Shown here: positions 1 through 11,690 of the stretch, piece by piece | How positions within the stretch are numbered: position 1 is the stretch's first letter | Layout: the number at the start of each line of letters is the position of its first letter | Assembly (NCBI GenBank): GCA_007922225.1 | Contig: ML680053.1 | Coordinates: forward strand, 22,194,379-22,258,378 | Length of the DNA: 64,000 nucleotides | Direction: 5' to 3' | Origin: Emydura subglobosa | Taxonomy: Eukaryota; Chordata; Testudines; Chelidae | Made by a program: the position numbers and the translations under genes | Notes under the pieces: model-generated | Told to the model about the DNA's origin: nothing | The model's database searches: none | Seen by the model: the letters and a program-made list of their open reading frames with translations, nothing else

Positions 1-1342
1 GCAGCTGAAAAATAATACTATTTTTTAAAATAATAAAATGTTGAAGTCTGTTGGAGGCCCAGTACACTTGGAGTTGCTTGACAACTGTCCTACAGGTCTA
101 GCTAGCTTCAGTTGCTTGCTTGGCTATTCTGACCCCTGTAGCATGACATCTTCTAGTTGGCAGAGATGAATAGGACTACTGAGTAACCTTGCAGATTTCT
201 CAGTTTCTACATACCATGGTACATAGCAAGATGAAGTACACAACATTTATGCTTGCAGCTACACATAGATAATGGTGATGGGAACAACAAGTTTCCTTGA
301 ACATCTGGGGTTACACTTTTCATTGCCACGGGGCATATTTTTACACCACCCCTCCTATCACCAGACCCCAATTATCATGGTGAAAATGGAATGTAGTTAA
401 GGGTGAAAACCCAATGTAGGTAATTATCATATATGATAATGAGTAGAGAGGTAATTAGGTGAAAGCTGTTTATGGAAGGCTATAAGAAGTCACTACTTAG
501 ACAAAGGGGCACGCTCCATCAACACCTGACTCCACGGGAGGTGCTGCCGGTCAGATCAGAGGACTCACTGATTCCCTGGCTCCTGAAGAAAGCCATTCCT
601 GTATACAGCCTTCTTAGCTCTCCAGGCTTAGTGAGTATGATATATTGCAGTTAATTTTAGGCTTTGTGTTTAATTAGTATATCTATAGAAAACCTTGCAT
701 GTTAAATCTTATTGATCTGCAAATTGTGCGTGCCATGTCTCACTGGTATTCACACTGCTCACTAAGTGTCCAGTATCAATGGGGTCTTTCTATTTCATTT
801 CTGGTTTTCAAGCCATCATGGTGCACTCAGGTCATGTGTTCAAGCTTTTCTCTGAAACCATATTGGCTAGATTTTTCTTTATTGTTTTTCTGAAAGATGA
901 GATGGTCATGTAAATTAAAAGACCCCAGAAGTTGGGCTTTGAGCTAAACCCTAACTATCACAAGACTCATAGTAAAACTGGAATAGTTGGCAACATTTTA
1001 TCGGCATGTTTTATGGGGATGGGGAGAACTACGTTTATACTCAGCCAGTATCTTCAGAAATACTTAGCTCCTGTTCAAAATGCACCTGAGCATCAGTTCT
1101 GAAATTGGAGTGAGCAGTTCAGGTGACAGCAATGGAAGCATGCCTGGTATGTATAAGATTATATATTGTGGTGCAAGTACAGAGAGGCGATGCTAATGCT
1201 TGTGTTAAACTTCTGAATATACCCACTGTGAACTAGAGAAGCCTGAGCAGTCTGTGTTGGCAGCTCAAAATTGCTGCAGTTTCTCTCCATTAGACTGTGT
1301 AGCAAATTCTACAGAACAGCGAAACCAGAATAGCACAGAGAT
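1..1342. other. Non-coding stretch, no feature recognised
   Basis: Only short chance open frames are present, with no protein motif, RNA gene or repeat signature that I recognise. The composition is AT-rich and ordinary for vertebrate intergenic or intronic DNA. Confidence 0.5.
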
Positions 1343-1656
1343 AGCTCTAAGGGTATGTCTACACAGCAGCTGGGAGCACGCTTCCCAGTTCAGGTAGAGA
1401 GACATAGCACTGCTTGAGCTAGCATACCAAAAATAGCAGTGTGGCCACAGCAGCCTGGGCAGTGTACGTACCTCTGAGTACGTATCCCAGGGATCAGGCA
1501 GATTCATACTAGGTTGGCTAGCTTGAGCTGCTGCCCACGCTGCTGAGGCCCCACTGCTATTTTTAATGTGCTAGTTCGAGCAGAGCTACTGCATGTCTGT
1601 CTACTCCCACTGGGAAGCATGCGGCCAGCTCTTGTATAGACCATATCTTAGGAGCT
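1343..1656. mobile_element. Inverted-repeat (fold-back) non-autonomous DNA element
   Basis: The two halves are imperfect reverse complements along nearly their whole length. The left end (AGCTCTAAGGGTATGTCTA) matches the reverse complement of the right end (AGCTCCTAAGATATGGTCTA). Further in, CACGCTTCCCAG pairs with CTGGGAAGCATG, and AAAAATAGCAGTG near 1429 pairs with CACTGCTATTTTT near 1551. The inner arms GCAGCCTGGGCAG and CTGCCCACGCTGCTG also pair. It carries no coding sequence. This architecture is typical of MITE-like elements mobilised in trans; hAT-like ancestry is a guess because no clean target duplication is seen. A transcript would fold into a hairpin with arms of about 140 nt. Confidence 0.75.
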
Positions 1657-4319
1657 TGTGGCACACTGACATTAAAGAGGAATGCAGATTATAAATGGTG
1701 TGTAAGGCATAAAAACAGATATCTGTGATAAGCTGGAGCTGGTTTCTAAAAATTCTTCAGTAGGGAAAACCCTCCATCTGAGTAGAAACCCACTTTGTCA
1801 TGCTCTGTGCATATTAGACACTAGATGCATATTTAGGAATTTTCAGTGTTTCTGGTCTGATGATGAAATGAACACAACATTTTTGTGAGTCTGTGTATCT
1901 GAGGAGTCCTGTTTCTTATTTAAATGAAAGAAAGTGACTAATATCCTCTTCATTGAAAGGAAAATAGGTAAGTTCCTATTTATGAACATTTTCTCCATCT
2001 TCTTTCACATCGGAGAATTATAGTATACTGGCACATTACCCAACTCGCTTCCCACCGAGAAGGTTTTATCAATGGCCTGTCATACTGCCAAGATGGGGAG
2101 CTCCTGTGATGATGTTTCATAAAACCACTCATCTCAAAGCTTTGCAGTGTAAGCAAAATTAATACGCCTCTAAGAGAGCATCTAAAATAGATTCTATTAT
2201 TTAAATTTTAGCTGCATCAATGAAATTGCCATGGCATCACCAAATGGCAAAGACTTATTGTTTGTTTATGCCAAGCCTTGAAAATCCAAAATGGAAGGTG
2301 TTTGGTTTTTTTTTAAAAGGCAGCTTTAGCAACTAGTGCCAGGGAAAAAATATTATTTTTACTCTAATTCAGAAAACTTAGCTGGGGCCACTAAACTAAG
2401 TTTTATTGAAACTATAATTTTCTTCTTCTCCTTAAATTGCTCCTACTCACACCATTTCAGATATTACAGACAACATTCCTAAAGGATGAAATATCCATCT
2501 TTTTACACTCTAACACACACCTCTTTACAGACATTTGTGCTGTTATCATTAGTAGGTTAGATCACTGCAACTTCGAAACTGACCTGCTAGCTGTACATGA
2601 GACAAAGTGACTCCCTGACTGCTGCATTGTTTAGGGATGGGGAAACTGACAGCATATGACCTCCATGATCTGCTCTGATTGTTGGAAAATCAGCAAATAA
2701 TCATCTCTTTCCTCTTCAAAGGATATCCTTCTCTGGCTGCTGAGAGAGTTGGCTTGTACTTGCCTCCTAGCGAGAGGCATCATATTGGTTTGACTCAGAG
2801 TAAAATCTTTGTATTTAAGTGAGTAAATTAGTAACTGTTTTGTCTTAGCTTGTTCACCAGCTCTCTATCTTGGAGTTATATCCTCTTTGTCCTTCTTTTG
2901 CTAGTTATTTTTTGACCAATGGAATCAGCTATATTTCAATTATTGTTTTTAAGGTGTTGGTTTTTTTTTTTTTTTAATTAGCAAGTCACACAACTACATC
3001 TTGGTGGCTCCTATATAAAACAAATAAACTGTATAAATAAGTGAACCTGCACTTTCTTACACTATAATACTTATATGACAATTGAAGTTGGCAGGATGGC
3101 AAACTCATTAGAAAGAAAGAAGTACAGGACAAAACCTTTGCCCAGCTCCCACACATCCAAAATGACTCAGATCCTTTTCCCAGGTCTCAGTAAGGAGGCT
3201 TACGTCTTTCTAGTGCTTGTCATGTCTATAAGTCCCTTCTTTTCTTCACAAACCTTCCCTTCTTTCTTTAATTCTGCAATGAATATCATTATATCCTAAT
3301 GACCATCCAAGAAAACACCCCCAAATATCTTCCAGACAACTCTCCCAAAGGCTGGTTGGAAGGTAGAAGGGAAAGGACCCTGGAGAGGGACAGGAGGCTT
3401 CAAAAAGTTAATATTTCATTTATTTGCATGTTTTATATAAGCATTAGAAATTGGGGATGCTAATCAAAACCAATCTTCCAACCCTTCTAAGTTTCCTCCA
3501 TTGTTGGATGAATAAAACAAACATATAATTCACTGAAACAATGTTACTGCAAGGAGGTGTTGAGCTCATGGAAGACAGGCTTTTCTGTATATAAGAGTGG
3601 AGCTGGTCAAATGATAGAAAAATGCACTAGCCATCCTGTTTGTAAAGTCTGATGTGTGATTCAACAGAACCATATCCACGATTTTCAGGAAGATTCAGAT
3701 GACCATTTTCATACATATGTCTGTGGAACAGTTGTTAGGTGTTTACATGTGGGCATTTTGTGTAAATCAGTATATGGATGCATGAATTAACTTATTTGCT
3801 AATGACCATGGCTGTCTATGATAAAGATGCTGGCATGTCCCCAAACACACAAAGCTAATAAGTATAAGGGGTGGACAAGAGAGTTAGCTGGTAAAAAAGC
3901 AGGCAGAACCTGGTGGAATACAGAAGCCAGTGATTTAAACCAAGAAAAAAAAGCGGTCACTCGTGCTCAGTATAACTAGCAGTAAGGAAGACATAATGTG
4001 AGGGCAGGGGGCAGACTACAGATAGATGACAGTGGATTTCATCAAATCATATAGCAGAAATGACACATTATGTGTTGTACAGAATTTAGAATTGAGGAAA
4101 TATACAGAAGCTCCTTGTAATTCTCCGGCCACAGGGATGCCACTCAGGCAATTAATCTAGCTATAAACACAAAGGTAAATGACTGCCCTTTTCACAGATA
4201 GCACTTTTCAGACACATGCAACTGCTAAGTGATTGGAAACTGGCAGCAATTGTTTTGAATGGTGGGAAAAGTTGGAACGGGTAAATTCAACAATATATGA
4301 CATATGAAATATATTTGCA
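1657..4319. other. Non-coding stretch, no feature recognised
   Basis: AT-rich sequence with a few homopolymer T runs (around 2308 and 2960). The open frames are short and lack recognisable motifs. No host exon, tRNA or transposon end could be supported here. Confidence 0.5.
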
Positions 4320-4475
4320 TAGTTTTATTGCCATTTATTATCTGTACTTTAGTAGTCCCTAGAGCTCCAGTTAGGAATTGAGGACCCATTTTGCTAAGCA
4401 CTGTACGCACATGTAATTACAAATCCAGTTCATACTTCAAAGAGTTTACAGTCTAAGCCCAGCAGTAGGATCAGA
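4320..4475 (+). repeat. Ancient interspersed repeat, 'aaagagtttacagtctaa' type
   Basis: Contains the ordered blocks CCCTAGAGCTCCAG, GCTAAGCACTGTACGCACA and CAAAGAGTTTACAGTCTAA. The same order recurs at 5865, 8860 and 9725, and inverted near 37880. It is an old, diverged interspersed repeat. I do not assign it to a named family. Confidence 0.5.
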
Positions 4476-5864
4476 TTTCCTGAAGTACCTGGCACCAACT
4501 AAATTAACATAGCAAAAACAAGGTCATATTAATGCACCCTTCATAAACTGTACTTATAGGTACTGGCTGGTGAATCATAACAAACAGATACCAGTGACTT
4601 TAATCCATAACCTATATATGACATATATATTTTATCATTAGGTATGAGAAGGGAGACTAGACAGCTGCTTCCAAAATTGAGTCTTGAAACGTAGGCACTG
4701 AAATGACCCGTATCTGACCCTGATCTCTTCAAATGGGAATGCGCACATTCACAAACATGCACTTTGTATCATTGTGACAAGAGAAATGTGAACCTGATGT
4801 TTGCTAGACAACCAGTACATCTAGATCCCATCTCTCTTCTTTAGTCAAGAAGGAACTCATCTATTTTTAAAATCGAATCTGCCTAATAGCCAAATTTAAT
4901 GCTTTATTTTCTTTAAAAAAGCAAAAGTTAAGATTTTAAATGGCCTACAGTTCTCTAGGCCCTTTACAAATCTATGTATCTGTGCCTGCCTATCTTGCTT
5001 CATCTCTTTTCTTCCTTTCACTAATAAGTTCACACTAGGGAACAGAGACAGTACCATGTTACATAGATGACTAGGGTGCATATAGATGGGAAAATGTAAC
5101 ACTTTTTCTTTTCTATGTACTGCACTTTTAAATTTGTTTAAATTTGTGCTCTCCAAGTGCATAGAGTTCTGCAGTCATTTTATTCACAGAGGGCTGTACA
5201 GCCTTTCAGAGAAACCAGATACTGTACTGTCTCTCATGGAGACTTGACCAGTGTTCTTTCTTACTTTTTGCCACTCACTCAATCTAAAATAAGTCATTCT
5301 TAGTGATAAAAGCTGTTGGCCCTTTGTTGAGTTTCTCCAAGTAAAGTGACCAATCACACACAATGAATAATGAACAACAATCGATTGTAATTTGCTTGGA
5401 CAGTTACACATACTTAAATAAAGGAAAACCACAATCAGTTGCAGGATAGTTTGCTAACAGAAAAAGAGCTAAGTGATTGGCTCAGGGAAGAAATTGTTCA
5501 CCCAGCTCTAGAAGCAGCACATTATTTAAGAGATTAATTAACTGTGCTGAAAGCTCTTCTGCAATGGCAGAGTCACCTTCTCCGTCCCATGTGAAATATG
5601 GAAATGTGCCGATATAGTCTCTGGGAAAATAAATAGCATCATTTGCCAAGAAAAACTTAAGTTTAAAGTGCCGTGTTTTCATATTTATGTGGATTATAAA
5701 CTATCCCCTCCAGAATTCTATCATTTGTTATCTTAAAAAAGTGAACTATAAAGCAAAGTATTATTCAAATACATTGTTCAAAATGGAACTTTCATTTGTT
5801 ATGTCAATTTAAGGCTTCTTTTGGGAATTAGTTATAAGTTACTATTGCCAAGCCCTCAAAGATG

Positions 5865-5990
5865 CAAGCTATGAAACATTATTTATTGAGTGCTGACTCT
5901 GAGCTTGGCCCTGTACAAGAGAGAGAGCAAGACACAGTCCATACCACAAGAGGCTCTCAGTTTAAATTAGACAAACAACAAAATGCTGCC
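5865..5990 (+). repeat. Ancient interspersed repeat, second copy
   Basis: Shows the same block order as 4320-4475: TTATTTATTGAGTGC, then CTTGGCCCTGTACAAGAGAG, then ACAAGAGGCTCTCAGTTTAAAT. It is diverged and non-coding. Confidence 0.4.
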
Positions 5991-5994
5991 ACAG

Positions 5995-6774
5995 ATCAAA
6001 GTGAGCGCTGCTTCCTGGCCACCCTAGCTGTGAGGGGAATCCAAGCCTCGATGCTCTGAATCCCCAGGATGTTTCAAGCTTCTGGAGACTAAATGGAGTC
6101 TAGCCGCTGCTCTAATCTTGGGGTCCCCAAGCACATGCTCAGAGCACAGACTTCTATCAAGCACTCCCTCAGAGGGTAGGACCCCCCTGGCCAGCCACCT
6201 AGCCCCTCAGGGCTCAGTGTTGAGTCATCAGACTCCCCAGTACTTAAAAGTACCCTTCTCCCAGAACTCCACCTCAGGGGTGTGCATGTGCTTCTGGTGT
6301 ACAGTTTAACTCTTTCAGGGGCACGCAGCAGCTATGAAGCAATCAACACATACACTCGTTACTCAGTCCAACATCTTTATACTCTTTTATCTTTCATCAC
6401 ATCAGCAGAGGATAGAACAGATCATAGAAAACAATAAACCATTATCAACACAATGCCTCTTACTAGCTCACTCTTCTTGGGAGTCCTTGAGGGATCATCA
6501 GTGTTCTGTCAGGCAGGCAGGCAAGGTCCTCCCCCCATGATCTTCAGCTGGTACAAAATGGCTCTCTCTCCTAGTTCTCCTCAGTGAGTCCCTTCACAGA
6601 CTCTTGCTGGGGTCTCCTGCCTTTTTTTTCCCCCCTCCTGGTAACTTTCTCAACTTCCTCCCCTCCCTTGGGATAAGAAGAGGAAGTAACTTCCTTGTGC
6701 TAAAACAAACCTGTGCCCACCCACTGAGCTCCCAAACCATCAGAAACTGGTGATTAACATGCGACTTGACAAAG
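5995..6774. other. GC-richer block, possible old LTR or unclassified repeat
   Basis: More GC-rich than the flanks, with pyrimidine tracts (around 6620-6665) and TTTATACTCTTTTATC near 6378, which would read as TATA-like motifs on the minus strand. No terminal repeats, primer site or protein motif were found, so an LTR assignment is only a possibility. The two overlapping open frames have no recognisable domains. Confidence 0.2.
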
Positions 6775-6881
6775 CCCTGGCTGAGATAAATTAGTTGGAG
6801 TTGGTCCTGCTTTGAGCAGGGGGGTTGGACTAGATGACCTCTTGTGGTCCCTTCCAACTCTAATCTTCTATGATTCTATGG
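6775..6881 (+). mobile_element. CR1 LINE 3' end fragment
   Basis: Carries the standard CR1 3' terminal region: TTGGTCCTGCTTTGAGCAGG, GTTGGACTAGATGACCTC and CCCTTCCAACTCTAATC, ending in the short CR1 tail repeat (CTATGATTCTATGG). Only the 3' end is present, as expected from 5' truncation during target-primed reverse transcription. Confidence 0.9.
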
Positions 6882-6889
6882 TGAGGTGG

Positions 6890-7560
6890 AGTGGGTTGGA
6901 GTTGGAGGCTGTGTTGATAGAGTGGGGGAAGCGGAGCTAAGGAGAGTGGTATGAAGCATCAGCAGCTTTACTGAAAGACTAAGCCTCTCAGCAACCTGCT
7001 CAATCTTTACAAAAAAGAAAAAACTCCAAACCAATCCAACATTCTGGGGCTGCGACTTCCCGCCTTCCTCTGACGTCATGTGAGTATCCGGGAAAACATA
7101 TGCATTACAACTTAGCCAGCCTGAGGTCTCTGAATATACAAATTTAATTTTGTTTCTTCCTAACTGACAGACCTCCCCCTACACACAACTGACAGAGACC
7201 TCGTCATACACAGAGCTTCCCCGCTGCTGACCCAGACCCCTTGATTTTTCCTACCTTTATTCTGATTCCTTTCCCCTGTCCTATAGGCTGCTCTCCTGTG
7301 CACAGGGCCCTGCTCCTACTCTCCCTGTCCAGGGAAAAGAACAATGGTTCCAGGTGCTCTGCTGGGGCAGGGGAACAACAGGGAAGCTCTTGACTTTCTA
7401 GATCTGGGAGGGACACCAGCATCTGGGGCTCTGTCTCTGTCTCATGCATGCAGTGACCTAGTTTGGCAGGGGGAGGCAACAAGATAAGGGCCATTCACTC
7501 CCCAGACTATGAGGAATCAAGTGAGCAAAGAGTTGCTCCCTAGCTGGCTGCAGCACAACC
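6890..7560. other. GC-richer non-coding stretch with a CRE palindrome
   Basis: Contains CCAAT (7031), TTCCCGCC (7057) and TGACGTCA (7071), listed separately. The rest has short open frames in both strands with no recognised domains. It may be part of an unrecognised LTR. Confidence 0.3.
7031..7078. promoter_or_regulatory. CCAAT / E2F-like / CRE motif cluster
   Basis: A CCAAT box at 7031-7035, an E2F-like TTCCCGCC at 7057-7064 and a perfect CRE palindrome TGACGTCA at 7071-7078 fall within 48 bp. Such clustering is common in LTRs and CpG-poor promoters. No downstream exon is visible, so a promoter role is speculative. Confidence 0.25.
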
Positions 7561-8104
7561 TTGTCTTATCAGGGACAGGGATGGAGAGGAGCACTGGGCA
7601 TGTTAGATGCCATACTGTCCCTTGACACATATAGTGGCCCTCTGGCTACCATCCTCCCTTTGTGGGAGGGGGAGTGGGGAGGAAATGGTAGCCAGAGTAG
7701 CATTTCTCTATCGATCTGTATGGGTATGTATGTCAGAAAACTTGTAGTCTATGGGGGAAACCCATAAACTTGGCAAGCGTATCCTTAGTAACAGATGCTA
7801 TTTGTGCTGTGTCAGATTTCCATGATAAATTCCTTCTTGATAAAATTTGGCATGCAGGATACAGCAGGCCAGAAGTTTATTGCTTTTTGTTTGCTTGCTT
7901 TTTTCCCAGCTACAGGAATGAAAATAAAATTGGAGTTTACTTATGTCAGCTGCTTCTTTATACTACATATAGAAATGAAAAACTGTCATTTAAAACAAAT
8001 AAATAGAACTACAGATTAGTCTGAATTATGATCTAACCATTTTTAGGATTACAAAAAGAAGGAGGTAAGATTTTTGCTTTGCAGCTATTTGTTCATAAAC
8101 AATG

Positions 8105-8771
8105 TGGCAAGGGCAGCCTGTTCTGCCCTTCCATGGGTCCTGCACTTTTTTCAGCTACGCTGATGGTATGACTGGGTGGGAGCAGGGGGGGTTCTGCTCT
8201 CTACCCTGGGCCCCAACACAGGGACCCTCAAACCACTTAGTCCATGAGAGCTACTACCTTCCCTGGGTTGCCTGTCCTTGGCCCCACTGCTCATGGTCCA
8301 CTTCCTGGAACCGGGGCAAGGGTTTTTCCCCCTTCCTCGCCATGGGTCTCTCAGTCCCTGTGATCTACCCCTATTTGGGTGAGGTCACCCCACCTCAACT
8401 CCATTGCTCATTTGTCTGAGCAGCTGGGTCCTCCTTCAGGCCTCTGTGCCTATGACCCTTGGCCCTGCCCAGACAGGCTTCTCCTTAACTCCTGTACCTT
8501 TTTGTGTTGTGGTAGCAACAGCACATGCTCTAAGCTCTGTAGCTGCTCCCCTCCACCTCTCAAGTCCCTTTCAGCTACCCCTATCTGCCTGACAGGGAGG
8601 CTTTTAACTGCTGGGGCAAGCTCCTTAACTGTCCTCAGCTAGCCTAACTGGCCTAATTGACCTGGAGTAACCCCAGATGAATCTCCCAGGGAACAGGGAT
8701 TTGTTGATCCTGGGGCTAATACATATGCCCTCCACTACTCTCCTGTAGCCATCAGGTCTGGCCCTGTCACA
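8105..8771 (-). mobile_element. Possible LTR-like repeat, minus orientation
   Basis: Read on the minus strand, this block starts TGTGACAGGGCCAGACC at 8771. It is markedly GC-richer than its flanks and contains no sustained coding frame. The TG start and the compositional step suggest a retroelement LTR or LTR-like unit. The opposite boundary and a target duplication were not found, so the type is uncertain. Confidence 0.3.
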
Positions 8772-8859
8772 ACAGCCATTACCTTTTTTCTAGGATTTTT
8801 AATTCTTTGTATTCAGAAGTGAATGTGCACCTGAGCTGCAAAGTTTGGATTCAAATTTT

Positions 8860-9000
8860 ATCTGTTGTATATATTATTATTTATATTATTATAGCGCTTT
8901 GGAGCCCCAGTCGTAGACCAGGATTCCGTCATCTAAGGTGCTCTACGAACAAAGAACAAAAAGACTGTTCCTGCTCCAAAGTGCTCACCATCTAAGTAGG
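8860..9000 (+). repeat. Ancient interspersed repeat, third copy (best preserved)
   Basis: Shows the blocks TATAGCGCTTTGGAGCCCCA, CTAAGGTGCTCTACGAAC and CAAAGTGCTCACCATCTAA, in the order seen at 4320 and 5865. It is non-coding. An overlapping 62-codon open frame is incidental. Confidence 0.55.
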
Positions 9001-9639
9001 TTCACCACTTTCCTTCCCCTCAGTCCAAATCCAAAGGATTTTAGGGTCACCAGAAGAGGGGAAAAAAACCCTTTAAAGAAATATGTGTCTCATGGCTTGA
9101 GGCATATCTAGGCAAAACTCTCCGGAGCTGGAGAGCCATTCATACCTCACTAACACTTGGAGAGAACAACCCAGCTCAGCATTCCAAGAACAAAGGACCA
9201 CCCCAGACTTAATACATTTGTTTTTTTAATCATAGTAGTGCATGTCATTTAAGGTGTGCTAAGACTCCATTTGAAGTGACAAGGCAGGTGCATATCAATT
9301 TCTTTGATATGTTGACGAACCAATGAGCTCGCAGTGGGTAAAAGGCAGCAATTAATATTGTAAGACAGCAGTTCCTAGGATTGCATCTGGGACTTGGGAT
9401 ATTCGCTGGGGGTCATACCATTTCATAATCCTATGAGTGGCTGGCTAGAGGCACTTGCTCTCTGAGTTGGGTGGGAGGGGGCAACTTGCTTGTTGTTGGC
9501 TGTGTGTGAGCTGTCCAGAAGTGAGGGTTCACACAGAAAAGCAGAGTGAGACACACTTCAGGAATGGGGTATTGGGGTGAACAGTGATATACCAGTCAAG
9601 ATTGAAGAGGGGACCGTCACAATTCTCTAGTTCAAAAGG
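9001..9639. other. Non-coding stretch, no feature recognised
   Basis: No sustained coding frame and no recognisable repeat end between the ancient repeat at 8860 and the CR1 tail at 9640. Confidence 0.45.
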
Positions 9640-9730
9640 AATTATTTTGAGAATGTTCTATGGCCTCTGTTATACAGGAGGTCAGACTGGATGATCACAG
9701 TGGTCTCTTTTGCCCTGGAATCTACGAACC
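9640..9730 (+). mobile_element. CR1 LINE 3' end fragment
   Basis: Contains CAGGAGGTCAGACTGGATGA and TCACAGTGGTCTCTTTTG, then GGAATCTACGAA, the characteristic 3' end of a CR1 subfamily. It directly abuts the next ancient repeat. Confidence 0.8.
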
Positions 9731-9835
9731 AGGACTTGGACCCAATGTGCTGAGCACAGTAGCCACACATGAAGAATCAGCCCCTGCCGCAAAGAGTTTA
9801 CAATCTAGTAGACACGAGGACAGAGGATGGTTGAG
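9725..9835 (+). repeat. Ancient interspersed repeat, fourth copy
   Basis: CCCAATGTGCTGAGCACAGT is followed by CCGCAAAGAGTTTACAATCT, the same order as at 4320 and 8860. It begins within the CR1 tail, so one element probably inserted beside or into the other. Confidence 0.5.
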
Positions 9836-10882
9836 GGTGGGGATACAACAAACAAGTAAATGGTCCTGGTGCTGACTGGCCCACGGTGCTACATACAGGC
9901 TTTGTTGTATTTCATTTATTTAAAATTGTGGTAGTTAGGATGAGGGGGAATGACTCGAGTTGGGGAAGTTAATGTGAGTATGGGAGCAGAAAAATGCAGG
10001 GACAGAAAGGAAAGGAAAAGGGATGAGGGAGCTGCAGTGAGAGCAGCTGTCAGCCTGAAGGCTGGATGAGAAGAAGAAAGTCAAGTCAGGATGCAGCATA
10101 ATACTGGTCTTATCTGCACCTGTGGGGAAGCAAACAATAGAGGTGATAAGTTAGGGGGCTCTGCAACCAGAGAAATGAACAGAGAGGGGCCTGAAGGGGA
10201 TTCCGAGGAGCACAGAGGAAGCAGCCCTCCAAGTCCCATTACAGGAAAAAAATGTGTTGCATCTAAAGTACTCCAAGCATTGGGATTAGTCTGGGAAAGG
10301 GGATAAGTGTGAACTGAACATGTATTTTGTCCAAAGCGAAGGGGCTGTTCTGCTTAGAAAGTGGCAGGGAGTGAACCATTCACGCTAATGAACCGTTTTG
10401 TGAGGGAGTTCTCCAGGTGAAGGAGGAGCAACTACCTGACACTTACTGTGAATTTGGTGTCTGTCAGTTTGTTTGTTGTGCCTGCTGCTTGCCATGTGCC
10501 TGCTTAACTGAAGTTTATAGCGTGGTCTGTTTGGGAGGCTGAGCCTACTGGCCTGCAAGGTATGGCTGAGAGCTTCCTAATGAGGCTCTAGCCTGCCATC
10601 CTTTGAACCCTAATCCCTTTAGGATCCTTTGACAAGGGGGCAGAACTAACTCAGGGAGAACAGGGTTTAAAAAGCCAGCCCCTCAGCAAGCAAAGGATCT
10701 AGAGAACAGGGGAGTTTTGCGAGGGAGTTTAGAGAGGGAGTGTGAGAGCCCGATACACCTAATCAACATTCTTTAAACATAGACCAATAATGCCACCCTC
10801 CCCATGAACACACACACACCCCGAAACCTTGCAAACCCTGCAAACCCTGTGAAAGTAGTTCAGGCAGACATCCATCAGCAGT

Positions 10883-11221
10883 GTGGGGGCTATCCAATTT
10901 ATTGCGCTGAATGCAGTAGGTATGATTTCCTGCCCTAATGGGCAAGTGGCATGTGTGTGTATTTGGTGCAAGCAGCTCGTGGCCATCAGAGACCAAATAT
11001 GGGCTCTCAAGACCAGAGTGGCTGAACTGGAGGAGCTAAGGGAGACAGGCAGGTACATAGATAAGACTTTCCAGGACATGGTAGAGTGGTCCTACCCTGA
11101 GTATGACAGCCTCCGTGTTTCTCAGGAGGGACCCTCCTTCCACATTATGTTATGGTATTCACTCGCACTGAGGAGACCTCCCCCCCACCCCCCGCATCAG
11201 GGAGGGAACTCCAATTATTAG
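10883..11221 (+). pseudogene. CR1 ORF1 fragment: cysteine motif plus coiled coil
   Basis: The open frame gives GQVACVCIWCKQLVAI, followed by a heptad-rich segment (IWALKTRVAELEELRE) that looks like a short coiled coil. A second pair of cysteines (CAEC, near 10903) lies just upstream in another frame, so one indel splits a probable zinc-binding module. CR1 ORF1 proteins are known to carry an N-terminal zinc-finger-like module and coiled coil that bind nucleic acid and oligomerise. The frame ends at 11221, far short of a full ORF1. No promoter or translation start can be assigned with confidence. Confidence 0.55.
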
Positions 11222-11289
11222 GAAGGGATAAGTAATAAATGGAGAATGTGATTATTAGAAATATAGAGAGTTGGGTTTGGGATGACTTG

Positions 11290-11570
11290 TAGAACTGCAT
11301 GGTGAGTTACCTGCCAAGTGTGAAGGTTGCTGGGCAGAAGCTGGTGGTCATGGTACATGTGGTTATCAAGGACCCAGAGAAAGGTAGGAGAAAGGTCCTG
11401 GAGGGCAAAGGCAGCTAGGAAAGAGATTTAAGTCCAGGAAATCTATGGTAGCATTCTCTGAAATGCTTCCAGTTCCATGCACTGGGCCAGTGAGACAGGC
11501 AAAACTGCAGGGTGTTCAAAGGAGGGATTTAGGTTGATTAGGACCTGGGGAACCTTGTGAGAAAGTTCCA
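11290..11570 (+). pseudogene. CR1 ORF1 esterase-like (SGNH) fragment
   Basis: Translation in shifting frames gives LVVMVHVVIKDPEKGRRKV, where an intact CR1 esterase would have a VHVGTND-like block. It then gives MLPVPCTGP-like and VRQAKLQGV-like stretches. These are hallmarks of the GDSL/SGNH esterase domain in CR1 ORF1. Stop codons and frameshifts make it non-functional. It runs straight into the inserted PLE tail at about 11575. Confidence 0.55.
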
Positions 11571-11644
11571 GAGGGGTAGCCATGTTAGTCTATATACAGC
11601 AAAAACAACTAGAGTCCTGTAGCACCTTAAAGACTAACAAATTT

Positions 11645-11690
11645 CTGCAGGCATAAACTTTCGTGGGCTGCTACCCACTTCGTCAGATGC
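11645..11690 (-). ncRNA. Hammerhead-ribozyme-like motif in the PLE tail
   Basis: On the minus strand the order is CTGACGA (plus 11680-11686), a stem with GTGGG and CCCAC arms around a TAGCAG loop (plus 11663-11678), then GAAA (plus 11659-11662). This matches the conserved hammerhead core CUGANGA, stem II, GAAA. PLEs are known to carry such ribozymes in their terminal repeats. A short stem III (GTTT with AAAT) and a possible U-H cleavage site follow. Stem I looks weak, so activity, perhaps only as a dimer, is uncertain. Confidence 0.65.

Larger units (their letters stand above)
10600..11574 (+). mobile_element. 5' part of the long CR1 LINE (5' UTR and ORF1 remnants)
   Basis: This is the 5' segment of a CR1 that resumes after the PLE at about 13530 and after the inner CR1 at 16843. 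It includes a cysteine-rich and coiled-coil ORF1 section and an esterase-like section. Full-length CR1s are rare because most copies are 5'-truncated, so this copy was unusually complete before it decayed. The left edge is approximate; the sequence from about 10640 (GGGTTTAAAAAGCCAG) may be the 5' UTR. Confidence 0.55.
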
